Below are positions 52,333 through 60,731 of a stretch of 64,000 nucleotides of DNA, one piece after another. The position numbers were made by a program, and so were the translations under genes. The stretch is from Sedimenticola_A sp040506895. GTDB taxonomy: Bacteria; Pseudomonadota; Gammaproteobacteria; Chromatiales; Chromatiaceae. A model generated the notes under the pieces. It was not told the DNA's origin. It ran no database searches and saw only the letters and a program-made list of their open reading frames with translations. The stretch covers positions 3,705,116-3,769,115 of the forward strand of contig JBEVVY010000001.1 in NCBI GenBank assembly GCA_040506895.1. The letters run 5' to 3'. Numbering within the stretch: the first letter of the stretch is position 1; each line of letters starts with the position of its first letter.

Positions 52333-53241
52333 TTACTGGACGGTGGGATCCGTAGTATCTTCAGGTGGGGATACCTGAAGTGCGACGTCCGGATCGCGAT
52401 CGATACCCAGCAGATCGTTGACGGCGTGTTTCACCTCGTCGTTGATGACCCCCTCTTCATCGGTGATGGTCTTGTTGGCCGCTTCGGCCAGGAGATCGGC
52501 AGCAGTCTGTGCTGCATCCTGGGATTGCTCTGCGCTAGCAAGATCCGATTGGGCATCCGTGTACTCATCCAGGAGATCCGGATCATCGAGTTCTGCCAGG
52601 ATGTCCTCGACCGCCTGGGCCACATTGGCTTCGGCTTCCGTGGGGTCTTCGCCCGCTTCGATGGCCGCGGCGAGCTCTGCCTGTGCCTCGTTATAGGCAT
52701 CCAGCAGATCCTGGCTTTCAAGATCCGCCATAAGGGCCTCTTCAGCGGCTGCGAGTGCTGCTTCGAGGGTCTCGACATCATCTACCGGTGCACCACTTGC
52801 CGCAGCCTGTGCTTCCAGGTAAGCCTGCTCGTAGGCGGCAATCATGCCGACCGCCGAGTGGGGTGCTGCTCTTTCCCTGGCGCGGTCAGAGGCGTGGGCT
52901 GCATTGAGCCGCCCAAGCTGGCTGGAGATGGCACCGTGGTTCTTACCCAGGCCGCTCTCCTTGTCGTGGCCGAAGGCGTTGCCGCCCTTTTCGCCGGAGT
53001 GACCAAAGGCGTTGCCGTTTCCTCGGCCACCGCTGAAGCCGGCATCAGGGCCGCCACTTCCGTGACCATGGCCATGGCCGCCGCCGTTGCCACCGCCATT
53101 ACCGCCACCACCGCCACCTTTTGCGATTGCATCGGTGAAGGCCAGGCTGCCATTGTCGGTGTTGTAGGTGATCGGGGCGACCAGCAGGGCGGAGAGTGCC
53201 ACTCCTGTGATCGCGAGTTTGGAAATTGAGCGTTTGTTCAT
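52333..53241 (-). CDS. Secreted Gly/His-rich and Ala/Glu-rich protein
   Basis: Unrecognised 302-residue exported protein. A signal peptide is followed by a Gly/Asn/His tract (~42-70, GGNGGGHGHGHGSGG) and repeats of NAFGHxGEKGG type (~78-95), then a helical, acidic, Ala-rich region (~130-265: EALMADLESQDLLDAYNEAQAEL, DILAELDDPDLLDEYTDAQSDL) in which a D-x-DLLD-x-Y-x-AQ unit recurs twice. The His/Gly part could bind metal, the rest could form coiled coils. The first half is similar in style to proteins annotated only as hypothetical in sulfur bacteria. Confidence 0.6.
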   Translation of the reverse strand: MNKRSISKLAITGVALSALLVAPITYNTDNGSLAFTDAIAKGGGGGGNGGGNGGGHGHGHGSGGPDAGFSGGRGNGNAFGHSGEKGGNAFGHDKESGLGKNHGAISSQLGRLNAAHASDRARERAAPHSAVGMIAAYEQAYLEAQAAASGAPVDDVETLEAALAAAEEALMADLESQDLLDAYNEAQAELAAAIEAGEDPTEAEANVAQAVEDILAELDDPDLLDEYTDAQSDLASAEQSQDAAQTAADLLAEAANKTITDEEGVINDEVKHAVNDLLGIDRDPDVALQVSPPEDTTDPTVQ

Positions 53242-53481
53242 GGTCTGCTCCAGGTGAATCCAGGCAATCGCCGGTTATCTCTTATCCTATTATTCAAAGT
53301 ATATGTTAGGCGGCGGATAATCCTGGGAAATAATCCTCTAAGATGCCTGGGAAATGTGACCTCTGTTCCATAATCGGAAAGTGTATGGGAGTCTTGTTCT
53401 TCGGGTAATTCTGTTCCCTGGATCTTCCGGCACAGGGGGCGATAATTGTCATGTTGAATACATACTACACAGGATAGAGAG

Positions 53482-53751
53482 ATGAAAACGGTTATTGCAG
53501 GATTGATGGCGTTGGCGCTTGTGGTTTTCGGTATCGGCAGCGCGACTGCGGCCAAGGGTGACAAGGGTCATGGTGCAGGCGGCGTCGCCGAAGAGCAGGC
53601 GAGCGAAATGGGCCTCGAGAAGGGCAAACGCTACGCCGGCAGCAAGGAGAAGAAGAGCAAGGAAGAGGGCGAAGAGAAGCTGAAGAAGGAGAAGAAAGAG
53701 AAAAAGGAAAAGAAGGAAAAGAAAGAGAAGAAGTCCAAAAAGAACAAGTAA
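53482..53751 (+). CDS. Small secreted protein with Lys/Glu tail
   Basis: Unrecognised 89-residue protein with a clear signal peptide (KTVIAGLMALALVVFGIGSATAA), a short Gly/Ala middle and a C-terminal ~40-residue KEKKEKK-type charged tail that ends at the stop. GC use is normal for the window except for the purine-rich tail. A strong hairpin follows 18 bases later. It could coat a polyanionic surface; function unknown. Confidence 0.55.
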   Translation: MKTVIAGLMALALVVFGIGSATAAKGDKGHGAGGVAEEQASEMGLEKGKRYAGSKEKKSKEEGEEKLKKEKKEKKEKKEKKEKKSKKNK

Positions 53752-53768
53752 TATTCAGATCCATCGCG

Positions 53769-53793
53769 CAACCCCGGTAGATCACCGGGGTTG
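53769..53793 (+). terminator. Hairpin after the small Lys/Glu protein gene
   Basis: CAACCCCGG (53769-53777) and CCGGGGTTG (53785-53793) form a perfect 9-pair stem with a 7-base loop, followed by TTGCTTTGC. Good intrinsic terminator. The remaining 250 bases to the next gene hold no gene. Confidence 0.75.
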
Positions 53794-54042
53794 TTGCTTT
53801 GCAGCAATCCTTTTTCCATTCCCATCTCTCCTAATTCCACCTCGACCCCGGGGTTGTAGCGTTGTATCCTGCACAGCGTCCGCGAGGAACTGCCACAGAC
53901 ACAGACAACTCCTCCAGAAAGAGAGGGGTGGACCGGTTCCCGGGACTGACTGAAACCTATGCACTGACGCCGAGGATGCGGGCACAGCCCGGGCCCTGGG
54001 CACAAGAATAATTAGAGGGTCCCCGGTCAGGGGAGCGACAAT

Positions 54043-55677
54043 ATGACTGTGAAGTTCATGACCTCGAGTCCGGATCTGACCCGGTCCGGACAGGGGACAG
54101 GTGCGTTGCGTACGCGCCGTCCTGTCTATCTCGATTTTCTTCCCCCCTGTAACAACGCCTGCCCGGCAGGCGAGGATATCCAGGCCTGGCTGGCCCTGGC
54201 CCAGGATGGGGAGTATGAAGCTGCCTGGCAGACACTGGTAGAGAACAACCCCATGCCGTCCATCCACGGGCGGGTCTGCTACCACCCCTGCGAGAACGCC
54301 TGCAACCGCAACTACACCGACAGCACGGTGAGTATCCACGCGGTGGAGCGTTTCCTCGGTGACATGGCGCTGCAGAAGGGTTGGAAGCCGAAGTTCGATG
54401 CCGAGCCCAGTGGCAAGCGCATCCTGGTGGTTGGCGCGGGCCCGAGCGGTCTCTCTGCCGCCTATCACCTCACCCGGCTGGGACACCAGGTGGAGATACA
54501 CGAGGCGGGGCCCATCGCCGGCGGTATGATCCACTTCGGTATTCCTGCCTACCGCATGCCCCGGGACGAGCTGGCAGCGGAGATCAAGCGTATCGAGGAT
54601 ATGGGGGTCAAGATCGTTCTCAACCACCGGGTGGAGGACGTGCTGGCCGAGAAGGAGGCGGGTAACTTCGACGCCGTCTTTATCGCCGTGGGCGCCCATA
54701 TCAGCAAGAAGATAGATATCCCTGCGCGGGATGCCGGCAAGATGATGGATGCGGTGAGCTACCTGCGCGAGGCCAAGGGCGATCAGCCCCTGCGCCTGGG
54801 ACGCCGGGTGGCCATCTACGGTGGCGGCAACACCGCCATGGATGCGGCGCGTACCGCCAAGCGGCTGGGTGCGGACGAGGCGATGATCATCTACCGCCGC
54901 GACCGGGCCAGCATGCCTGCCCACGACTTCGAGGCCGACGAGGCGATCGAGGAGGGGGTGAAGATCAAGTGGCTGCGCACCATCAAGGAGATCGACCAGA
55001 CCACCTTCAAGGTGGAGGTGATGGAACTGGACGAGAGCGGTCGTCCCCAGCCCACGGGCGAGGTCGAGACCCTGGAGGCGGATGCCCTGATCCTGGCGGT
55101 GGGTCAGGATACCGATACCGGCTTTCTGAAGGATGTGCCGGGCATTGAGTTGCAGCGTGATGGGACAGTTTCTGTCGATCCCAACATGATGACCGGCCAC
55201 GAAGGGATCTTCGCCGGTGGCGACATGGTGCCCAGCGAGCGCTCTGTGACCATCGCCGTGGGTCACGGCAAGAAGGCGGCACGCCATATCGATGCCTACC
55301 TGCGGGGTGGCTCTTACGAGAAGGCGCCCAAGCATCCCATCATCGAACACGAGAAACTCCACCTCTGGTACCAGACCCATGCACCCAAGCGGGAACAGGA
55401 GCACCTGCCGCTGGTGGACCGCAAGAACTTCGACGAGATCCTCAAGGGTTTCAGCGAGGGTGAGGCCTTGTTCGAGGCGCGTCGTTGTCTCTCCTGCGGC
55501 AACTGTTTCGAGTGTGACGGCTGTTACGGTTCCTGCCCTGAGGGGGCGGTGATCAAGCTCGGCAAGGGTAAGCGTTACCGCTACGACTACGAGCTCTGTA
55601 CCGGCTGTGCGGTCTGCTTCGAGCAGTGCCCCTGCCACGCCATCGAGATGGTCTCCGAACCCGGTTTTGCTGAGTAA
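54043..55677 (+). CDS. GltD-like NAD(P)H:ferredoxin flavoprotein with two 4Fe-4S clusters
   Basis: A 544-residue oxidoreductase subunit. The N-terminus has Fe-S cysteines (PPCNNACPAG, RVCYHPCENACN), then FAD- and NAD(P)-binding Rossmann folds (VVGAGPSGLSAAYHL at ~130; IYGGGNTAMDAARTAKRLGA at ~260), and a C-terminal ferredoxin pair (CLSCGNCFECDGCYGSCPEG and CTGCAVCFEQCPCHA). It resembles the glutamate synthase small subunit family but no large subunit is present; instead a NifJ gene follows nine bases later. It probably moves electrons between NAD(P)H and the ferredoxin side of NifJ. GGGGAG precedes the ATG. Confidence 0.9.
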   Translation: MTVKFMTSSPDLTRSGQGTGALRTRRPVYLDFLPPCNNACPAGEDIQAWLALAQDGEYEAAWQTLVENNPMPSIHGRVCYHPCENACNRNYTDSTVSIHAVERFLGDMALQKGWKPKFDAEPSGKRILVVGAGPSGLSAAYHLTRLGHQVEIHEAGPIAGGMIHFGIPAYRMPRDELAAEIKRIEDMGVKIVLNHRVEDVLAEKEAGNFDAVFIAVGAHISKKIDIPARDAGKMMDAVSYLREAKGDQPLRLGRRVAIYGGGNTAMDAARTAKRLGADEAMIIYRRDRASMPAHDFEADEAIEEGVKIKWLRTIKEIDQTTFKVEVMELDESGRPQPTGEVETLEADALILAVGQDTDTGFLKDVPGIELQRDGTVSVDPNMMTGHEGIFAGGDMVPSERSVTIAVGHGKKAARHIDAYLRGGSYEKAPKHPIIEHEKLHLWYQTHAPKREQEHLPLVDRKNFDEILKGFSEGEALFEARRCLSCGNCFECDGCYGSCPEGAVIKLGKGKRYRYDYELCTGCAVCFEQCPCHAIEMVSEPGFAE

Positions 55678-55685
55678 TTATCGTC

Positions 55686-58600
55686 ATGGGTGAAAACAAG
55701 AAATTCGTAACCGTCGACGGCAACGAGGCTGTCGTACACGTCGCCTACCGCGTGAGCGAGGTCTGCTCCATCTATCCCATCACGCCCTCCTCACCGATGG
55801 CGGAGTCGGCGGACGTCTGGTCCGCAAACGGGGTGAAGAACATCTGGGGCCAGGTGCCCGACGTGTTCGAGATGCAGAGCGAGGGCGGTGCCGCCGGTAC
55901 TGCCCACGGCGCGCTGCAGACCGGTGGGCTGACCACCACCTTCACCTCCTCCCAGGGGCTGCTGCTGATGCTGCCCAACATGTACAAGATCGCCGGTGAG
56001 CTGACGCCAACGGTGTTCCACGTGGCGGCCCGTTCCCTGGCGGCCCAGGCGCTCTCCATCTTCGGTGACCACCAGGATGTGATGTCGGCCCGCATGACCG
56101 GCTTTGCCATGCTCTGTTCCGCCTCGGTGCAGGAAGCCCACGACATGGCGCTGATCAGCCATGCCGCTACCCTCGAGGCGCGGGTGCCCTTCATGCACTT
56201 CTTCGACGGCTTCCGCACCTCCCACGAGGTGAACAAGCTCGAGCTGCTGAGCGACGAGCAGATCCGGGCCATGATCGACGACGAACTGGTCTACCAGCAC
56301 CGTCAGCGGGGTCTCAATCCCGACAACCCCTTTATCCGCGGTACCGCGCAGAATCCGGATGTCTATTTCCAGGGGCGCGAGAGCTCCAATCCCTTCTACC
56401 TGGAGACCCCGGGAATCGTTCAGGAGACCATGGACCGCTTCGCCGATGTGACCGGGCGCGCCTACAACCTGGTGGAGTATTACGGCGCAGCGGATGCGGA
56501 ACATGTCATCTTCATCATGGGTTCCGGTGCCGAGACGGTGATGGAGACCGTGGAGGAACTCAACGGGCAGGGCGGCAAGTTCGGCCTGGTGCAGCTGCGA
56601 CTCTACCGGCCGTTTCCCACGCAACAGATACTCGACGTGCTGCCGAAAACCGCACGCAGGATCGCGGTGCTGGACCGTACCAAGGAGCCAGGCTCCGGTG
56701 GCGAACCCTTCTACCAGGATGTGATGACCATGCTGATGGAGGCCCACACTGCGGGCGAGTTGGAATCCCTGCCCAGGGTGGTGGGTGGCCGTTACGGTCT
56801 CTCCTCAAAGGAGTTCACCCCCTCCATGGTGAAGGGGGTGTGCGATGAGCTGCTGAAAGAAAATCCAAAGAACCACTTCACCATCGGCATCTACGACGAC
56901 GTGACCCACACCAGTCTCGAGTGGGATCCCGAGTACGACCTGGAGAAGCCCAACATGACCCGGGCGCTCTTCTTCGGCCTGGGTTCCGACGGCACCGTGG
57001 GCGCCAACAAGAACAGCATCAAGATCATCGGTGAGAACACCGATCTCTATGCCCAGGGCTACTTCGTCTACGACTCGCGCAAGGCGGGCAGCCAGACCGT
57101 ATCCCACCTGCGATTCGGACCCTACCCGATCAAGGCACCCTACCTGATCCAGACGGCGGACTTCATCGCCTGTCACCAGTTCGGCTTCATCTACAAGACC
57201 GAGGTGCTGAAGAACGCGGGGCAGGGCGCCACCTTCCTGCTCGACAGTCCGTACGGTCCGGAAGAGGTGTGGGAGCATCTGCCCCGCACGGCCCAGGAGA
57301 TCATCCGTGACCGGGAGCTGAAGTTCTACGTCATCGACGCCTCCACCGTGGCGCGCAACGCCGGCATGGGACGGCGCATCAACACCGTGATGCAGACCTG
57401 CTTCTTCGCGCTCTCCGGTGTGCTGCCCAGGGAGGAGGCGATCGCCCAGATCAAGAAGGCGATCGAGAAGACCTACTTCCGCAAGGGCCCCGCGGTGATC
57501 GAGCAGAACTACAAGGCGGTGGATGCCGCCCTCGATCACCTCTACGAGGTCAAGGTGCCTGATGCGGTGACCAGCGACCGCGAACTGGATCCCGTGGTCA
57601 CCTCTGACGCCTCGGATTTTGTTCGCGAGGTGACCGCCCCCATGCTCGAGGGCAAGGGTGACGACCTGCCGGTGAGCCTGATACCGGTGGACGGCACCTA
57701 CCCCAGCGGCACCACCAAGTGGGAGAAGCGCAACCTGGCGGACAACGTGCCCTACTGGGAGCCGGATATCTGCATCCAGTGCGGAAACTGCAGTTTCGTC
57801 TGCCCCCACGGGGTGATCCGCTCCAAGTTCTACCATGAGCGCCTGCTGGACAAGGCGCCTGGGGCTTTTCAGTCCGCCAAGATCAGTGCGCGCGGTTTTC
57901 CCGAGACCCGCTATACACTCCAGATCTACCTGGAGGACTGCACCGGTTGCGGTGTCTGTATCGAGGCCTGCCCGGCCCACGACCCGCAAGATCGCAACAT
58001 CAAGGCGATCAACATGAAGGCGCGCAAGCCGATGCTGGAAGAGGGCCAGGACAACGTGCGCTACTTCGAGAAGCTGCCCATGAACGACCGTGGTCGGGTG
58101 GACTTCTCCTCGGTGCGCGGCACCCAGTTCCTGGAACCGCTGTTCGAGTTCTCCCTGGCCTGTGCAGGCTGCGGCGAGACACCCTACGTCAAGCTGCTCT
58201 CCCAGCTGTTCGGCCCGCGGCTGCTGGTGGCAAACGCGACAGGCTGCTCCTCCATCTACGGCGGCAACCTGCCCACCACACCATGGGCGATCAACAGCGA
58301 GGGGAGGGGGCCGGCCTGGTCCAACTCCCTGTTCGAGGACAATGCAGAGTTCGGACTCGGCATGCGCATCACCGCCGACAACCACATGGAGATGGCCAAG
58401 GACCTGCTGCAGGAGCTCTCTCCCTGGATCGGTGAAGAGGAGGTGGACGAGATCGTCCGCTCCGAGCAGCGGGTGGGCGAAGAGCTTCGCCAGCAGCGCA
58501 AGCGGGTGGATGATGTGAAGGCGATGCTGCCCAAGATCGACGATCCAAGGGCACGCAATCTCGAATCCGTTGTCGACCACCTGCTGCGCCGCTCGGTGTG

Positions 58601-59258
58601 GCTGGTGGGTGGTGATGGCTGGGCCTACGATATCGGCTCCGCCGGTCTCGATCATGCACTGGCCAGCGGTCGCGATATCAACGTACTGGTACTGGATACC
58701 GAGGTCTACTCCAACACCGGTGGCCAGATGTCCAAGTCGACACCCACCGCGGCGTCGGCCAAGTTCGCCTCGGCGGGCAAGCGTATCGGCAAGAAGGATC
58801 TCGCCATGCAGGCGATCTCTTACGGTAACGTCTACGTGGCCCGTGTCGCCATGGGAGCCAACCCCCAGCAGACCCTGGAGGCGATGCGCGAGGCAGAGGC
58901 CTACAAGGGGCCGTCGCTGATTCTCGCCTACAGCCCCTGTATCGCCCACGGGTACGATCTGCAGCAGGGCCTGAAGCAACAGGATATGGCGGTGGCCAGC
59001 GGTTACTGGCCGCTGATCCGGTTCAATCCGGAACGCCGCAAGGCGGGTGAGCGTCCCTTCGTTCTCGACTCGCCGCGTCCGCGCATCAGCCTCAGGGAGT
59101 ACGCCTACAACGAGGCGCGCTACAGGGTGCTTCAGCGGACCAACCCGGACGAGGCGGATCACCTGATGAACGTGGCCCAGGAGCTGGTCAACCTACGCTG
59201 GGAGACCTACGAGCACATGGCGACCCAGGAGTCCTCGGAGTTCCATCCCGTCGCCTGA
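55686..59258 (+). CDS. nifJ: Pyruvate:ferredoxin (flavodoxin) oxidoreductase
   Basis: A 1190-residue single-chain enzyme interconverting pyruvate + CoA and acetyl-CoA + CO2 with low-potential electrons. Domains I-VII are present: N-terminal GNEAVVHVAYRVSEVCSIYPITPSSPMAE, ferredoxin domain with CIQCGNCSFVCP (~695) and CTGCGVCIEACP (~753), proximal cluster Cys at SLACAGCGETPY (~825) and TPP site ATGCSSIYGGNLPTTPW (~850) with LDTEVYSNTGGQMSKSTPTAA. Length is standard. With the upstream flavoprotein it may run as pyruvate synthase in an autotroph or as a decarboxylating step at low oxygen; direction not decidable here. Confidence 0.97.
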   Translation: MGENKKFVTVDGNEAVVHVAYRVSEVCSIYPITPSSPMAESADVWSANGVKNIWGQVPDVFEMQSEGGAAGTAHGALQTGGLTTTFTSSQGLLLMLPNMYKIAGELTPTVFHVAARSLAAQALSIFGDHQDVMSARMTGFAMLCSASVQEAHDMALISHAATLEARVPFMHFFDGFRTSHEVNKLELLSDEQIRAMIDDELVYQHRQRGLNPDNPFIRGTAQNPDVYFQGRESSNPFYLETPGIVQETMDRFADVTGRAYNLVEYYGAADAEHVIFIMGSGAETVMETVEELNGQGGKFGLVQLRLYRPFPTQQILDVLPKTARRIAVLDRTKEPGSGGEPFYQDVMTMLMEAHTAGELESLPRVVGGRYGLSSKEFTPSMVKGVCDELLKENPKNHFTIGIYDDVTHTSLEWDPEYDLEKPNMTRALFFGLGSDGTVGANKNSIKIIGENTDLYAQGYFVYDSRKAGSQTVSHLRFGPYPIKAPYLIQTADFIACHQFGFIYKTEVLKNAGQGATFLLDSPYGPEEVWEHLPRTAQEIIRDRELKFYVIDASTVARNAGMGRRINTVMQTCFFALSGVLPREEAIAQIKKAIEKTYFRKGPAVIEQNYKAVDAALDHLYEVKVPDAVTSDRELDPVVTSDASDFVREVTAPMLEGKGDDLPVSLIPVDGTYPSGTTKWEKRNLADNVPYWEPDICIQCGNCSFVCPHGVIRSKFYHERLLDKAPGAFQSAKISARGFPETRYTLQIYLEDCTGCGVCIEACPAHDPQDRNIKAINMKARKPMLEEGQDNVRYFEKLPMNDRGRVDFSSVRGTQFLEPLFEFSLACAGCGETPYVKLLSQLFGPRLLVANATGCSSIYGGNLPTTPWAINSEGRGPAWSNSLFEDNAEFGLGMRITADNHMEMAKDLLQELSPWIGEEEVDEIVRSEQRVGEELRQQRKRVDDVKAMLPKIDDPRARNLESVVDHLLRRSVWLVGGDGWAYDIGSAGLDHALASGRDINVLVLDTEVYSNTGGQMSKSTPTAASAKFASAGKRIGKKDLAMQAISYGNVYVARVAMGANPQQTLEAMREAEAYKGPSLILAYSPCIAHGYDLQQGLKQQDMAVASGYWPLIRFNPERRKAGERPFVLDSPRPRISLREYAYNEARYRVLQRTNPDEADHLMNVAQELVNLRWETYEHMATQESSEFHPVA

Positions 59259-59275
59259 TTGGAAAACAGTGGAGA

Positions 59276-59297
59276 GGAGGGGATGGCTATCCCCTCC
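59276..59297. terminator. Hairpin between nifJ and the GAF/HD-GYP gene
   Basis: GGAGGGGA (59276-59283) and TCCCCTCC (59290-59297) form an 8-pair stem with a 6-base loop between two convergent genes. Candidate bidirectional terminator. Confidence 0.5.
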
Positions 59298-59310
59298 GGT
59301 TCTGCAGTGG

Positions 59311-60465
59311 TTACCCGGCCAGCTCGATTGCGTAGTTGTTCAGTGACAGGGAGTCTTCGAAGTCGCTGTCGCAGAAAAGGGTCTGGATCTCCTCGATCTT
59401 CTCTTCCTGGGCTGTCAGTGCCTCAACGCAGCCCGGGTCGAATTTATGCCGGCCTTCACCGGTCATGTAGTCGAAGGCCTCCTGGTTGCTCCAGGCGTGC
59501 TTGTAGGGGCGTTCGGAGGTGAGGGCATCGAAGACATCGGCCACGCTGACGATACGTGCCTCGATGGGGATCTCCTCACCCGCAAGCCCAGCCAGGTACC
59601 CATTGCCGTCGTAGCTCTCGTGGTGGTAGAGCACGATGTTTCTCAGAATATTCACATGCCTGATGCCGTCGAGCTTCATGGACTTCATCATGCTGTCGAC
59701 GATCTCCACCCCTCGTGTAACGTGCTGCTTCATCAGGTCGAACTCTTTCTCGGTCAGCTTGCCCGGCTTGAGCAGGATTGCGTCCGGGATGGCGATTTTT
59801 CCTATGTCATGCAGGGGGGCGAAGAGATAGGTGAACTCGATGAATTCGTCATCCAGGTTGTGGCTTTTCCCGATACCGGTGCCGATCAGGCGTGCATAGC
59901 GCGCCATGCGGTCCAGGTGGGCTCCGGTCTCCTCGTCCCTGAAACGGCTCAGGTGACGGGCCATGCGCACCGATGACTTGAGCATCTTCAGGGGTGTGAG
60001 GGCGGCGAACAGGCCCATCACCGCCAGTTGCAGGTAGACCGAGAGCTTGTTCCGGGTGGTGGTGCTGAAAAAATAGGGCGTATCCGCATCCACGAAGATG
60101 AAGCCGGCCAGTTGCTCCTCGAGGTAGAAGGGGGAGGTGAAACTGGAACGGTAGCCGGCGTCCCTGATCCTTCTTGCGTGTACGCTGCGGGGGTTCTTCT
60201 CGGTCTCGAGATCATCTATGACCCGGTCTTCTCCACTCTCCGCCAGCTTTGCCAGCGAGGGCACATCCTTCAGCCTTGCGCTGTAGTGATCCAGGGGTGA
60301 CTCGTTGTCGGTGCTGTGGACGAAGGTTTTCAGCTCGTCGGTATCGGGGTCATAGAGCGCAATGGCGATGCGCATGATCTGGGGATGGAAGAACTTGATC
60401 TGGGCGTGCAGCGCACGGATCTGCTCGCTGAAGGAGTTGGCATCTGAAGGCACGACGGTAATCAT
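59311..60465 (-). CDS. GAF/HD-GYP-type phosphodiesterase with altered GYP motif
   Basis: A 384-residue cytosolic protein. Residues ~15-160 look like a GAF sensor (RIAIALYDPDTDELKTF, SVYLQLAVMGLF). The HD domain starts with RHLSRFRDEETGAHLDRMARYARLIG and includes H219-D220 (HDIGK), K223, H281-H282 (YHHESYDGNGY) and DVFDALTSERPYKHAW. The hallmark HHExxDGxGYP reads HHESYDGNGYL, so Pro is replaced by Leu 291. Metal ligands remain, so c-di-GMP hydrolysis is possible but uncertain. It is divergent from glcD; the 266-base gap between them shows promoter-like AT-rich sequence and no gene. Confidence 0.83.
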   Translation of the reverse strand: MITVVPSDANSFSEQIRALHAQIKFFHPQIMRIAIALYDPDTDELKTFVHSTDNESPLDHYSARLKDVPSLAKLAESGEDRVIDDLETEKNPRSVHARRIRDAGYRSSFTSPFYLEEQLAGFIFVDADTPYFFSTTTRNKLSVYLQLAVMGLFAALTPLKMLKSSVRMARHLSRFRDEETGAHLDRMARYARLIGTGIGKSHNLDDEFIEFTYLFAPLHDIGKIAIPDAILLKPGKLTEKEFDLMKQHVTRGVEIVDSMMKSMKLDGIRHVNILRNIVLYHHESYDGNGYLAGLAGEEIPIEARIVSVADVFDALTSERPYKHAWSNQEAFDYMTGEGRHKFDPGCVEALTAQEEKIEEIQTLFCDSDFEDSLSLNNYAIELAG

Positions 60466-60731
60466 CTTGGAAAGCCCCGTATTTTCAAGTTGTTACGGTG
60501 GCACCCGCAAATCCATGCTCTTTGTGCCTAAATGCAATCGATTCTTATTATCGGCAGTTATCTCCTGGACTTTAGCAGAAAATACCCAGAAATCCACTTG
60601 GTTAAAGAGTCATTTGGTTCCTTTTGACATCGGTGCTTTGTAATACAGGTTTTTTGTGGGTTGTATTGATGCGTAAAAAGCTTCAAAGTCGATACGATAT
60701 GCCTTGCGCCATGACCCAATAACATAACAGC

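Noticed and set aside
53782..55638. 618-residue minus-strand frame opposite the GltD-like gene
   Set aside because: Antisense shadow of a well-supported flavoprotein gene.
56805..59162. 785-residue minus-strand frame inside nifJ
   Set aside because: Antisense shadow of a high-GC gene with strong third-position bias; the plus-strand product is unmistakable NifJ.
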